DNA of 64,000 nucleotides from CBDCCT01 sp965214995 (lineage in GTDB: Bacteria > Deinococcota > Deinococci > Deinococcales > Trueperaceae). The notes below the pieces were generated by a model. It saw only the letters and a program-made list of their open reading frames with translations, was not told the DNA's origin and did not search any database. Below, in pieces: positions 33,873 through 42,759 of the stretch (the stretch's first letter is position 1; each line of letters begins with the position of its first letter). A program made the translations under genes and the position numbers. Location: assembly GCA_965214995.1 (NCBI GenBank), contig CBDCCT010000002.1, positions 4,278,001 through 4,342,000 on the forward strand, in the 5' to 3' direction.

Positions 33873-34907
33873 TCAGCGCCTGCCGCGCTGCAAGAGCACG
33901 GCCACGATGATGATGAGGCCCTGAACCGCGCCGTTGAGGTACTCGCTAATCACGTCGGTCAAGTTGAGCACGTTGCCGATGGTGCTCAAAAGTATTGCGC
34001 CGACCACCGTGCCCCAGACCTGGCCCGAGCCCCCTTTGAGCGCGGTGCCGCCGATGATGACGGCGGCGATGGCCTCGAGCTCCCACAACACCCCCGTCGC
34101 CGCCGAGGCCGAGCCCAGGCGTGGCACGTAGATGATGGTGGCGAGCGAGACGCACACGCCTTGCAAGACGTAGGTGAGGGTTTTAATCCGGTCTACCGGG
34201 ATGGCCGAGTAACGCGCCACGCTCTCGTTTGAGCCGATGGCGGAGCAGTAGCGCCCGAACGGGGTCAGACGCAAGAGGAGCGCGCCCACGAGAGCCACCG
34301 CGGCAAAAACGAGCACGGGGTAAGGAATCCCCAAAAGCGAGCCGTAGTAAACGGGGCGGTAAACGCCCCTCACATCAAAATCGAGCGACAGCGTGCCGCC
34401 GTTGGCGATGTAGGTGACCAGCGAGCGAAAAATACCCAGCGTCCCCAGCGTCACGATAAAGGCTTCAATCTTGCCTCTGGTAATCGCCAAGCCGTTGATA
34501 AGCCCCGCCACAAGGCCGAGCGCAAGCGACACGCCGACGCCCAACAGGACCGTCGTCCAGCCCGCGCCGAGGCTTGAAACCGCCGCGTTCATCACGACAA
34601 TCATCACCCCCGCGATAAAGGCCGCCATCGAGCCCACCGAGAGGTCGATGCCGCCCGCGATAATCACAAAGGTCGCGCCGATGGCGATGATGCCGATAAA
34701 TGACGAGCGCGTGAGCACGTTGAAGATGTTCGTGGGCGACAAGAATGCAGGGCTGAGGAGCGCGCCCACGACGACGAGCGCCAGAAGCGCCAGAAGCGGC
34801 CCCAGGGTGAGAAAGTCAAAACGGGGACCACCCGCCTTTGTCTTTGCCCTGTCCTTGACTCTGTCCTCTGTGGCGTCCGGCGGGACGCGGCCCTCAGGTG
34901 ACCGCAT
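33873..34907 (-). CDS. Sugar ABC transporter permease, RbsC-like
   Basis: A 344-residue membrane permease of the CUT2 group with about nine helices after a hydrophilic 25-residue N-terminus. Diagnostic segments are ATFVIIAGGIDLSVGSMAAFIAGV, AFIVTLGTLGIFRSLV, and GGTALKGGSGQVWGTVVGAILL. It overlaps the upstream ATPase gene by 14 bases. Works with the RbsB-like binding protein and the double ATPase. Confidence 0.94.
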   Translation of the reverse strand: MRSPEGRVPPDATEDRVKDRAKTKAGGPRFDFLTLGPLLALLALVVVGALLSPAFLSPTNIFNVLTRSSFIGIIAIGATFVIIAGGIDLSVGSMAAFIAGVMIVVMNAAVSSLGAGWTTVLLGVGVSLALGLVAGLINGLAITRGKIEAFIVTLGTLGIFRSLVTYIANGGTLSLDFDVRGVYRPVYYGSLLGIPYPVLVFAAVALVGALLLRLTPFGRYCSAIGSNESVARYSAIPVDRIKTLTYVLQGVCVSLATIIYVPRLGSASAATGVLWELEAIAAVIIGGTALKGGSGQVWGTVVGAILLSTIGNVLNLTDVISEYLNGAVQGLIIIVAVLLQRGRR

Positions 34908-36474
34908 CGCCCACGCCTTTTAGACCCGTTGCGTAACGCACGATTTCGTCCTCACTAATGTCCTGCCCCTCTAAGGTACCACTCACGCGCCCCGAACGCA
35001 TCACCACCACCCGGTGACAGAGGCCGATGAGTTCGGGCAGCTCCGAGGAGATGACGATACACGACTTGCCGCTCTCGGTCAAAGTCTGGATGAAAAGGTA
35101 GATTTGCCGCTTCGTGCCCACGTCGATGCCCCTGGTGGGTTCGTCCAAAATAATGATATCGGGGTCAACGTCCATGATTTTGGCGAGCACGAGCTTCTGT
35201 TGGTTGCCGCCCGAGAGGGTGTCCGCGCGGGTGTCTAGGCGCGGCACCCGGATGTCGAACTCGTCCACCGCACCCTCCAAGGCCGCCGTCTCCTGTTTGT
35301 AGTCAATGAAGGGATGCGCGTACTTGCGGAGCGCCAGGAGCGTGACGTTGGGCCGCAGCCGCATACTGGTGATGAGCCCCTTGCCCTTGCGGTCCTCGCT
35401 CAAATAAGCGATGCCCAAGGCGGTGGCGTCACGCAGGTTCTTAACATCCACCGGCCTGCCGTTGCGCGTCACCGTGCCGCTGCTCCGGGGTCTGAGACCC
35501 AGAAGCCCCTCGAAAAGCTCGGTGCGCCCCGCCCCCACGAGCCCGGCGAAACCTAAGATTTCTCCCTTACGAAGCTCGAACGACGCGCTCTCGACGTGCC
35601 CCGGTACGGTGACGTTCTTGGCGCTGAACACGACCTCCTCAGCCTCCACGGGCCGCTTCGGGGGGTACATGTCGCTTAACTCGCGCCCGACCATGAGGCT
35701 CGCCATCTCGTCTTGAGAAAGCTCGCCCGCGGGCCGGGTGGTGATGAGATGGCCGTCGCGCAAGACCGTCACCCTGTCGGCGACAGCGCTCACCTCGCCC
35801 AGCTTGTGCGAGATATAAACAATTGTGACGCCGTTCTTTTGAAGACGCCGGATGAGGTCGAAAAGCACCTCCGTCTCGCGCCCGGTGAGCACGTCGGTGG
35901 GCTCGTCCATGATGAGGAGGCGCACGTCGCGCGAGACCGCCTTGGCAATCTCGACCATCTGCTTTTGCGACACGCTAAGGTCGCGCACGCGGGCGCGGGG
36001 GTCCACGGGCGTGCGGAGTTCTTCTAGGACTTCTCGAGCCTCCCCCACCATCGCGCGGCGGTCCAAAAAGAGGCCGCGGCGACGCTCGCGGCCCAGAAAG
36101 ATGTTCTCCTCCACCGTGAGGTCGTCGGCTAAGTTGAATTCCTGATGGATGAGCACCACGCCGAGCGCCTCGGCCTCGCTCGAGTTCCTAAAGTGAACGG
36201 GCGCACCAAAGAGCCGCAACTCGCCCTCGCTCGGGGGGAGGTAGCCCGACAGGATTTTCATCAGCGTGCTCTTGCCCGCGCCGTTCTCACCGATGAGCGC
36301 GTGGACCTCGCCCGCTTGGAGGGAAAAAGAGACGTCGTGGAGCACCCGGACGGGGCCGAAGTCTTTGCTTAGGTTTTTGGTCTCGAGGATGGGAGGCTCG
36401 CGTGTTGAGGTCTCGAGCCCTGAAGTTTCAGATACTGGCGTCTCAGACTTTCTTTCAGGCACGCGCCGCCTCAC
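34894..36474 (-). CDS. Sugar ABC transporter double ATPase, RbsA/XylG-like
   Basis: A 526-residue protein with two ABC ATPase domains in tandem. The first has Walker A GENGAGKST and Walker B LLIMDEPTDVL; its signature reads LSVSQKQ. The second lacks a canonical Walker A (GLVGAGRTEL), as is normal in this family, but has LSGGNQQK and IILDEPTRGID. Residues 1-28 are an extra Ser/Thr/Glu-rich extension; a GTG at 36462 would shorten it. It overlaps the upstream ATPase by 20 bases. Confidence 0.94.
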   Translation of the reverse strand: MRRRVPERKSETPVSETSGLETSTREPPILETKNLSKDFGPVRVLHDVSFSLQAGEVHALIGENGAGKSTLMKILSGYLPPSEGELRLFGAPVHFRNSSEAEALGVVLIHQEFNLADDLTVEENIFLGRERRRGLFLDRRAMVGEAREVLEELRTPVDPRARVRDLSVSQKQMVEIAKAVSRDVRLLIMDEPTDVLTGRETEVLFDLIRRLQKNGVTIVYISHKLGEVSAVADRVTVLRDGHLITTRPAGELSQDEMASLMVGRELSDMYPPKRPVEAEEVVFSAKNVTVPGHVESASFELRKGEILGFAGLVGAGRTELFEGLLGLRPRSSGTVTRNGRPVDVKNLRDATALGIAYLSEDRKGKGLITSMRLRPNVTLLALRKYAHPFIDYKQETAALEGAVDEFDIRVPRLDTRADTLSGGNQQKLVLAKIMDVDPDIIILDEPTRGIDVGTKRQIYLFIQTLTESGKSCIVISSELPELIGLCHRVVVMRSGRVSGTLEGQDISEDEIVRYATGLKGVGDAVT

Positions 36475-37222
36475 TCTGCCCAGCCTGCTGCCCCAAAATA
36501 ATCATCCCCAGCACCTCGTCTTTGGTTACGTCTTTCGTGCGCACCGTCTTCACCAACCGTCCGTTGTGAAGGACGGTGATGCGGTCGCAAAGGTCGAACA
36601 CGTCGTGGATATCGTGGCTGATAAGAAAAATCCCGATGTTCTCCCTCTTGAGTTGCCCCACCAGCTCGCCCACCTTCTGCGTCTCCTGCGGTCCCAGCGC
36701 CGCGGTGGGCTCGTCCATCACCAGGATTTTGGCGTTGAAGTAGACCGCGCGGCCAATGGCGATGGCCTGCCGCTGCCCGCCCGAGAGGTTGCGGACGTTC
36801 TCGCGTAAGGACTTTATCTTGAGGTCCAAACGGTCCAGGATTTTGCGCGTCTCGGCCTCCATCCTGTCGTCGTCCAAGGTGCCCACGGGCGTGGTGAGTT
36901 CGCGGCCCAGAAAGATGTTGGCGGGCGCGGGTAGGTTGTCGGCCAGGGCGAGCGCCTGGTAAATTGTCTCGATGCCGTGACTTTTGGCGTCGCGCGGGCT
37001 GCGAATCGTCGCCCGCTGCCCGTTGACTAAAATCTCGCCCGCGTCGGCGGCGTAGGCACCCGAAAGAACTTTAATCAGCGTCGATTTGCCCGCGCCGTTG
37101 TGACCGACGATGCCCATGACCTCGCCCGGTTGCAGGTCTACGCTCACGTCCTCGAGCGCGTGGACGCCGCCAAAATGTTTGGAGATGCCGCGCATCTCGA
37201 CCAAGGGGGTTGAATCCTTCAT
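36455..37222 (-). CDS. Sugar ABC transporter single ATPase, XylG/FrcA-like
   Basis: A 255-residue ATPase with one nucleotide-binding domain: Walker A GHNGAGKSTLI, Q-loop YQALALADN, signature LSGGQRQAIAI, Walker B ILVMDEPTAAL and switch HDIHDVFDLCD. It energises the XylH-type permease encoded just upstream. Single-domain CUT2 ATPases act as homodimers, as in FrcA. GGGGAGGCTTGT precedes ATG 37222. Confidence 0.93.
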   Translation of the reverse strand: MKDSTPLVEMRGISKHFGGVHALEDVSVDLQPGEVMGIVGHNGAGKSTLIKVLSGAYAADAGEILVNGQRATIRSPRDAKSHGIETIYQALALADNLPAPANIFLGRELTTPVGTLDDDRMEAETRKILDRLDLKIKSLRENVRNLSGGQRQAIAIGRAVYFNAKILVMDEPTAALGPQETQKVGELVGQLKRENIGIFLISHDIHDVFDLCDRITVLHNGRLVKTVRTKDVTKDEVLGMIILGQQAGQSEAARA

Positions 37223-37233
37223 ACAAGCCTCCC

Positions 37234-38472
37234 CTACTCCGCGCCGCTACGCCGACGGTACAGGACGTCAATCCAGACCGCGATGATGAGAACCAGACCG
37301 ATAATCACCTGCTGCAACGCGCTCGTGAAGCCAATCAGCACCATGCCGCTTTGCAGGCTCTGCATGATGACCGCGCCCAAAATGGCCCCGACAATCGTGC
37401 CCACGCCCCCCGCGAGCGAGGTGCCGCCGATGACCGCCGCGGCAATCACATAAAGCTCGACCAGCGTCCCCGTCGAGTTGACGCCCGAATTGAGCCGCGC
37501 GGTCTGCACCGCCCCGGCGAGCGCGCTCAAAACGCCGATGAGCACGAAGACCCACAGCAGCGTCCGCCGCGTGTCGATGCCCGCGAGCTGCGCCGCCTCG
37601 GGGGAGCCGCCCATTGCGAAGATGTAACGCCCAAACTTGGTGAGGCGCGTTAGCGCCGTCATCAATACGGCGACGCCGATGAGGATGAGCACGGGCACGG
37701 GGATGCCTCGAGCGATGTCCGTACGGGGCAGCGTGTAGGCGTTCATGACCAGCACAAAGGCGATGATGAGCGCGACGGACGCGCCCAGCACGAGCCCTTC
37801 GGCCCACAGGGGGCGCACCGGAAAACCGAGTCTGGCGCGTTTGGCCCTCGAGCCCAGCGACACAGCCACAATCCCAACAATCGCCACCAGCCCCACCACC
37901 CAACTCCAAAAACCGCCAATCGAGCCGTTCAAGCCGCCGCCTAAAAGTTGAAAGGTGTCATCCAAAGGCGCGACTGTCCGCCCCTGCGTCATGAGCCAGG
38001 CCCCGCCGCGAAACATGAGCAGCCCCGCCAGCGTCACGATAAAGGCGGGCACACCGCGGTACGCAATCCAAAAGCCCTGAAACGCGCCGATAGCGCCGCC
38101 CAAAAGGAGGCCCAAAAGGAGCGTAAAGAGCCAGTTGAGGGGCGCGTCCGCGAGAAAAGTTTCCGCCTGAAGCACCGCCATGACCATGCCCGTAAAGCCC
38201 AAAACCGAGCCTACCGACAGGTCAATCTGCCGCATGACGATGACCAGCACCATCCCGGTGGCGATAATCCCGACGACGCTCGTCTGCACCGCCAAGTTCC
38301 AGAGGTTGCGCGCGGTCAAAAAGGTGCCGCCGGTCCAGATGTTAAAGCCTATCCAAATCACGATAAGCGCGCCCACCATGCCCAAGAGGCGCGTGTCGAC
38401 CTCGAGCCTCTTAAAAAAGCCCCCGACCCCGCCCGTTGAGGACCGCGTTCCGTCCGCCTGCCGCGTCGCCAT
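37234..38472 (-). CDS. xylH: Xylose-type ABC transporter permease XylH
   Basis: A 412-residue CUT2 permease with about ten to twelve helices. GMVLVIVMRQIDLSVGSVLGF, AFIVTLAGLLMFRGGAW and GGTSLAGGVGTIVGAILGAVIM are the family's markers, and the extra central helices and loop (LLGGGLNGSIGG) place it with XylH rather than RbsC. It lies after a terminator that follows xylF, so it should be expressed less than the binding protein. Confidence 0.9.
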   Translation of the reverse strand: MATRQADGTRSSTGGVGGFFKRLEVDTRLLGMVGALIVIWIGFNIWTGGTFLTARNLWNLAVQTSVVGIIATGMVLVIVMRQIDLSVGSVLGFTGMVMAVLQAETFLADAPLNWLFTLLLGLLLGGAIGAFQGFWIAYRGVPAFIVTLAGLLMFRGGAWLMTQGRTVAPLDDTFQLLGGGLNGSIGGFWSWVVGLVAIVGIVAVSLGSRAKRARLGFPVRPLWAEGLVLGASVALIIAFVLVMNAYTLPRTDIARGIPVPVLILIGVAVLMTALTRLTKFGRYIFAMGGSPEAAQLAGIDTRRTLLWVFVLIGVLSALAGAVQTARLNSGVNSTGTLVELYVIAAAVIGGTSLAGGVGTIVGAILGAVIMQSLQSGMVLIGFTSALQQVIIGLVLIIAVWIDVLYRRRSGAE

Positions 38473-38509
38473 GTGCGCCTTTCTTCGTCTAAACTATCTC
38501 AAAATATCG

Positions 38510-38545
38510 TAAAAAGCGTGCCGCCCGCAAGACGCAGGCGGCACG
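38510..38545 (-). terminator. Intrinsic terminator/attenuator after xylF
   Basis: On the minus strand the stem CGTGCCGCC / GGCGGCACG is followed by CTTTTTACG. It lies 34 bases after the xylF stop, inside the operon. It would end most transcripts, giving excess binding protein over the transporter, a common arrangement. Confidence 0.8.
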
Positions 38546-38579
38546 TTCAGGCTATGCTATAAACTTCCTACCGACGCAC

Positions 38580-39611
38580 CTATTGACAGGCTGCGGGCGC
38601 GTTCGCCGCGTCCACGCCTGCGCAAAGTTCTTCTTGCGAAATCCAACCCGCGTCCACCACCACGTCTAAGTTGTCGCGCGTGATGGGCACGGGCTCGAGC
38701 AAAATCGCGTCCATCTCGACGCCTTGGGGGCCGCTGTTCCAGGTGGTCGCGCCTTCGATGGCACTTGCGTCCTCACCCTGGGCGAGCGCCACGGCAATCT
38801 CTGCGGCTTTCGCGCCCAAGGCTCGAGCATCCTTCCAAACATCCACCGTCTGCGTGCCCAGCGCCACGCGGTTTAGGGCGGCGAAGTCGCCGTCTTGGCC
38901 CGAGACGGGCACCTCGCCCGCCAAGCCCTGCGCTGCGAGAGCGGCAACCACGCCGCCCGCCGTGCCGTCGTTGGAAGCGACCACGGCGTCCACCTCGTTG
39001 TCATTCGCGGTCAGGATTTGCTCCATGTTGCGCTGCGCGTTCTCGGGCAGCCAGCCGTCGGTGTACTGGTCGCCCACCACGGTGATGGCACCCGAGTCGA
39101 TGGCGTCTTGCAGGACCTCGAGCTGCCCTCCATGCAAGAAGTCCGCGTTGGGGTCCGCGGGCGAGCCCTTGATAAATACGTAGTTGCCCTCGGGCTGCGC
39201 CTCCAAAATCGCCCGCGCCTGCATCCGGCCCACCTCGACGTTGTCAAAGGTGAGGTAAAACGCGCCGGGCGACTCAATCAGCCGGTCGTAGGCCACCACC
39301 GGGATGCCCTCGGCCTCGGCGCGCGCGATGGCGGGCAGGATGGCCTCGTTGTCCTGGGCCAAGACGATGAGCACGTCCGCGCCGCGCGTAATCAAGCTCT
39401 CGATGTCCGAGAGCTGCTTCTCAACCGAACTTTGCGCGTCGGCGGAGATGTATTCGGCACCGAGTTCAGTAAGCCTCTCCTGCATGGCCGCCTCGTCCGT
39501 TTTCCAGCGCTCTTCTTGGAAGTTCGACCAAGACACGCCGACGGTAATGTCGTCTTGGGCAAAGGCGAGGGTTACGAATAGGGCGAAAACGAGTAGCAAA
39601 ACTTTTTTCAC
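38580..39611 (-). CDS. xylF: Xylose-type ABC binding protein XylF
   Basis: A 343-residue exported sugar-binding protein. GTG 39611 follows TGGAGGATACCT and gives signal VKKVLLLVFALFVTLAFAQ. Family markers are VGVSWSNFQEERWKTDE, ADVLIVLAQDNEAI, VAYDRLIESP, VVASNDGTAGGVVAALAAQG and VSGQDGDFAALNRV, all typical of XylF/ChvE proteins. First gene of the ten-gene run. Xylose is the family ligand; glucose or galactose are possible. Confidence 0.92.
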   Translation of the reverse strand: MKKVLLLVFALFVTLAFAQDDITVGVSWSNFQEERWKTDEAAMQERLTELGAEYISADAQSSVEKQLSDIESLITRGADVLIVLAQDNEAILPAIARAEAEGIPVVAYDRLIESPGAFYLTFDNVEVGRMQARAILEAQPEGNYVFIKGSPADPNADFLHGGQLEVLQDAIDSGAITVVGDQYTDGWLPENAQRNMEQILTANDNEVDAVVASNDGTAGGVVAALAAQGLAGEVPVSGQDGDFAALNRVALGTQTVDVWKDARALGAKAAEIAVALAQGEDASAIEGATTWNSGPQGVEMDAILLEPVPITRDNLDVVVDAGWISQEELCAGVDAANAPAACQ

Positions 39612-39919
39612 AGGTATCCTCCAGTAGGATGGGAACATGGCTTATGACAAGTTACTGCTTGATTGTCAGTGATTTTGGTGGTTTGTGCAGGCTCACCTCC
39701 CCTAAGCGTTCACGCACGAGGCGCACGGCAGACCAACCCGGCGGCTCGAGACCCAACAGAGGGTGCCATACTGCGAACGCTTTTTACGCAAACGTTAGTT
39801 TAATCACTGTACTTTAGCGGGTGCAAAAGGTCAAGCGAGTGTGGAGTCAAAAAGCGTATCCAGGCACCGCCGCCGGGGAGCGTTCGCGCGTGACTTTAAC
39901 CGTCTTTGAGCAAACGTTT
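39612..39919 (-). promoter_or_regulatory. xylF upstream region with two GCAAACGTT sites
   Basis: This 308-base gap holds no gene. Two copies of GCAAACGTT (39788-39796 and 39910-39918) lie 122 bases apart upstream of xylF. The first extends to ACGCAAACGTT, whose complement AACGTTTGCGT resembles LacI-family operators. No LacI-type gene is in the window. I see no convincing -35/-10 pair. Confidence 0.45.
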
Positions 39920-40423
39920 TTACTCCGCCCCGCACAGCACTTTCCGCACGTCCGCCGGGAGCAGGGACAGTTCGGCGCTGCTCAGGCCTTGGAGCAAAAA
40001 GTTTATGAGGTCGGCGTCGCCTTTTAGAATCTCGACGGTGGCCCCTGGGGAAAGTTCCCGCTCGAGCCACTCGAGGTACTCATACGCCGTGTCCGCCTCC
40101 TCTCCTTCAGCCGCCTCAACCTCCTCGACCGCTTCGGTCAGGGTGGCTTGTTGACTCGGTGACAGGGCGCTAAACTCTTCGTCGGTCAGCACTTCTCCGA
40201 GGGCTGCTAAAGTTTCAGTTTTGATACGCGGCACCAACTCGAGCATCTCCGCCACCTGCTCCGACATCGGCTCGTCACTCTTGGAGCGGTACAAGAACGG
40301 CACCCCGTCGACGAACGTCCCGCGCACGGACGTGTCGGGGGCGGGCGCGCACGTTTCTCCTCCGTTGGAGCCGAAACCAAACGGAAACACGCTTAACAGG
40401 CACACGAACAAGAGGTGTTTCAT
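39920..40423 (-). CDS. Exported acidic protein of unknown function
   Basis: A 167-residue protein with signal peptide MKHLLFVCLLSVFPFGFGS. The mature part is acidic and helical (EEVEAAEGEEADTAYEYLEWLERE) and carries two cysteines, one near each end, that could pair. AGGAGG lies seven bases before ATG 40423; ATG 40426 is also possible. I recognise no family. It is upstream of xylF on the same strand but 308 bases away. Confidence 0.7.
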   Translation of the reverse strand: MKHLLFVCLLSVFPFGFGSNGGETCAPAPDTSVRGTFVDGVPFLYRSKSDEPMSEQVAEMLELVPRIKTETLAALGEVLTDEEFSALSPSQQATLTEAVEEVEAAEGEEADTAYEYLEWLERELSPGATVEILKGDADLINFLLQGLSSAELSLLPADVRKVLCGAE

Positions 40424-40600
40424 CATCTTCCCTCCTTTGGAAGCATTCAACCTCGTTGCAGTTTCGTTTGCAGCCAGAGCTAAACTTGTGAGATGACGTG
40501 GCCGCATATTAGAATGCTCTTCGTTACAGTGTCAAGACACATCTTAAGGTGCATTTGAGGCGTTTTTACAAAGCTCTTTAAATTGGTTTACGGGAGGCGT

Positions 40601-42181
40601 ATGAAAAGGTTGGTATTTGTCCTACTCTTTATCTTGAACCTTTCGGCGCACGCTCAGGTGCCGCAGTTCGTTGAGGAGACGGCCTCAGGTATCTCGCACG
40701 TCTACGGCGGAGGCTGGGAATTTTTCGTCGGGGGCGGCGTGGCGGCTTTTGACTGCGACGACGACATGTTGCCGGACCTCTTTTTCGCGGGCGGCGAGAA
40801 CGTTTCAGCGCTCTACCGCAACCGGAGCGGTATCGGCGGCAGCCTGAAGTTCGAGGAGGTGACGGGTAGCCTTTCGCTCACCAACGTCACGGGCGCGTAT
40901 CCTTTGGACATCGACGGCGACGGCCTCACCGACGTGGCGGTCTTGCGCGTGGGCGAGAACGTCCTCTTCCGCGGTCTCGGCGACTGCCGCTTCGAGCGGG
41001 CGAATGAGGCGTGGGGTTTTGAGGGTGAGATTGGAGACAGTGAAAGCTGGACCACCGCCTTTGCAGCCGTCTGGGAAGCGGGCCAGACGTGGCCGACGCT
41101 GGCCTTTGGCAACTATGTCGATAGAAACGCGCCAGGCGCACCCTTCGGCACCTGCGACAATAATCTTCTCTACCGTCCCGCCGAGACCGGCGGCTACGCG
41201 ACGCCTCTCCCGCTCACCCCCTCCTACTGCGCCTTGTCCATGCTCTTCACCGACTGGAACCGTTCGGGGACGCCGAGCCTGCGCGTCTCGAACGACCGGC
41301 AGTATTACCTCACCAACGAGGACAGAACGGGCGGCGAGGGGTTGTGGCATGTGCCGCCGGGGGAGCCGCCGCGGCCCTACACCGAGGCGGAGGGCTGGGA
41401 GAAGCTGCAAATCTGGGGGATGGGCATCGCCAGCGTGGACTTGACCAACGACGGGCTGCCCGAATACTTTTTAACGAGCATGGCCGACAACAAGCTTCGC
41501 ACCCTCACAAAGGGAACAACGACGCCCACATATGAAGACATCGCTTTCGCGCGCGGCGTCACCGCGCACCGGCCCTTTACGGGGGGCGACACGAACCCCT
41601 CGACGGGCTGGCACGCGGTTTTTGAGGATGTGAACAACGACGGGCTGTGGGATTTGTTCATCGCCAAGGGCAATGTGGACGCGATGCCGGACGCGGCGCT
41701 CAAGGACCCCAACAATCTACTCTTGGGCAACGAGGACGGAACCTTTACCGAGGCCGCCGACCGGGCGGGTTTGCTCTCGTTCAAGCGGGGTCGGGGTGCG
41801 GCGGTGGCGGACCTCAACATGGACGGCTTACTCGACGTGGTGGTGGCAAACCGGGGCGATAACGCGCAAGTCTGGCGCAATGTGGGGGAGGAAAACGGCA
41901 ACTTTTTGGCAGTGCGTTTGCAAGACGAGGGTGGCAACCGTGACGGGGTGGGGGGTTTGCTCGAGCTCCGCACCCCCACCCACACCCTCACCCGCGAGGT
42001 CACCGTGGGCGGCGGTCACGCGGGCGGCGCGCTCGGCTTTACGCACTTTGGCTTGGGCGAGGCGACAGGGGCGGAACTGCGGGTAAGGTGGCCCGACGGC
42101 GCGGTGAGCCCGTGGCTCGAGGTGCCCGCGAACGCGTTCGTCGTGGTGAGCCGGGAGGGGATTGAGCGCGTCAGTCCCTAA
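40601..42181 (+). CDS. Exported FG-GAP/VCBS protein with ASPIC/UnbV domain
   Basis: A 526-residue secreted protein with signal MKRLVFVLLFILNLSAHAQ. Repeats with calcium-binding loops recur: DIDGDGLTD, DLTNDGLPE, DVNNDGLWD and DLNMDGLLD, forming a beta-propeller. The C-terminal 100 residues (FLAVRLQDEGGNRDGVGGLLEL, HFGLGEATGAELRVRWPDG) are the ASPIC/UnbV domain, as in CRTAC1-like proteins. GGGAGG precedes ATG 40601. Likely surface adhesion or polysaccharide binding; specifics unknown. Confidence 0.92.
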   Translation: MKRLVFVLLFILNLSAHAQVPQFVEETASGISHVYGGGWEFFVGGGVAAFDCDDDMLPDLFFAGGENVSALYRNRSGIGGSLKFEEVTGSLSLTNVTGAYPLDIDGDGLTDVAVLRVGENVLFRGLGDCRFERANEAWGFEGEIGDSESWTTAFAAVWEAGQTWPTLAFGNYVDRNAPGAPFGTCDNNLLYRPAETGGYATPLPLTPSYCALSMLFTDWNRSGTPSLRVSNDRQYYLTNEDRTGGEGLWHVPPGEPPRPYTEAEGWEKLQIWGMGIASVDLTNDGLPEYFLTSMADNKLRTLTKGTTTPTYEDIAFARGVTAHRPFTGGDTNPSTGWHAVFEDVNNDGLWDLFIAKGNVDAMPDAALKDPNNLLLGNEDGTFTEAADRAGLLSFKRGRGAAVADLNMDGLLDVVVANRGDNAQVWRNVGEENGNFLAVRLQDEGGNRDGVGGLLELRTPTHTLTREVTVGGGHAGGALGFTHFGLGEATGAELRVRWPDGAVSPWLEVPANAFVVVSREGIERVSP

Positions 42182-42197
42182 TCCGGCCTCAATTTGT

Positions 42198-42213
42198 TAT
42201 ACTGTCCAACAGT
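42198..42213 (+). promoter_or_regulatory. Promoter/operator of AbrB-RelE module
   Basis: TATACT (42198-42203) is a good -10 element overlapping the dyad ACTGT-CCA-ACAGT (42201-42213), likely bound by the antitoxin. A ribosome site (TGGAGG) follows. Confidence 0.6.
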
Positions 42214-42231
42214 CACACTCTGGAGGTCGCT

Positions 42232-42489
42232 ATGCCCCTCGTCCGCGTGAAGCGCAAACATCAGGTCACAATTCCCGCCAAGGTGCGAGATGAGCTCAAA
42301 TTAGAGGAAGGGGATTTGCTCGAGGTCCAGGTGCAAGGAAACTGTATCGTCCTCACGCCGCAGGTTGTTGTCGAGCGGGTGGATGTGAGGGCGGCGGTGC
42401 AGGAGGGGCTGGAGGCCTACCACCAGGGAGATGTGAGCCCTAGCTTCGACAACCTAGAAGATTTGGAAGCCTACCTAGAAAAAGCGTGA
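42232..42489 (+). CDS. SpoVT/AbrB-type antitoxin
   Basis: An 85-residue protein whose first 45 residues are an AbrB-type DNA-binding swapped hairpin: RVKRKHQVTIPAKVRDELKLEEGDLLEVQVQG. The acidic C-terminal half (SFDNLEDLEAYLEKA) should bind the toxin. CTGGAGGTCGCT precedes ATG 42232. Its TGA overlaps the toxin GTG (GTGA). Confidence 0.9.
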   Translation: MPLVRVKRKHQVTIPAKVRDELKLEEGDLLEVQVQGNCIVLTPQVVVERVDVRAAVQEGLEAYHQGDVSPSFDNLEDLEAYLEKA

Positions 42490-42734
42490 ACGTCCGTTTC
42501 ACCGGCCCAGCTAGAAAGGATTACCGGAAGCTCGAGCCCAACCTGCAAAAGCGTCTCATCAAGCAGCTTGGCTTTCTTAGGGAGAATCTGCGCCATCCCT
42601 CCCTGAACGCCAAAAAGTATCCCGAAGGGGGTGAAGGCGTTTGGCAAGGCCGCGTAGACAGGAGTTACCGCTTCTACTTCTTCATTGAAGCGGATGTGTA
42701 TGTGATTCTTCGCATCATCCCACACCCCAAGTAG
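42486..42734 (+). CDS. RelE/ParE-superfamily toxin
   Basis: An 82-residue RelE-fold protein: VRFTGPARKDYRKLEPNLQKRLIKQL, LNAKKYPEGGEGVWQGRVDRSYRFYF and a final VILRIIPHPK strand are typical of the YafQ/RelE/HigB group that cleaves ribosome-bound mRNA. GTG 42486 overlaps the antitoxin stop. AbrB antitoxins paired with RelE toxins are known but less common than RelB. Confidence 0.87.
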   Translation: MNVRFTGPARKDYRKLEPNLQKRLIKQLGFLRENLRHPSLNAKKYPEGGEGVWQGRVDRSYRFYFFIEADVYVILRIIPHPK

Positions 42735-42759
42735 CTTCATGCTTGGCGGTGTGAGCGCG

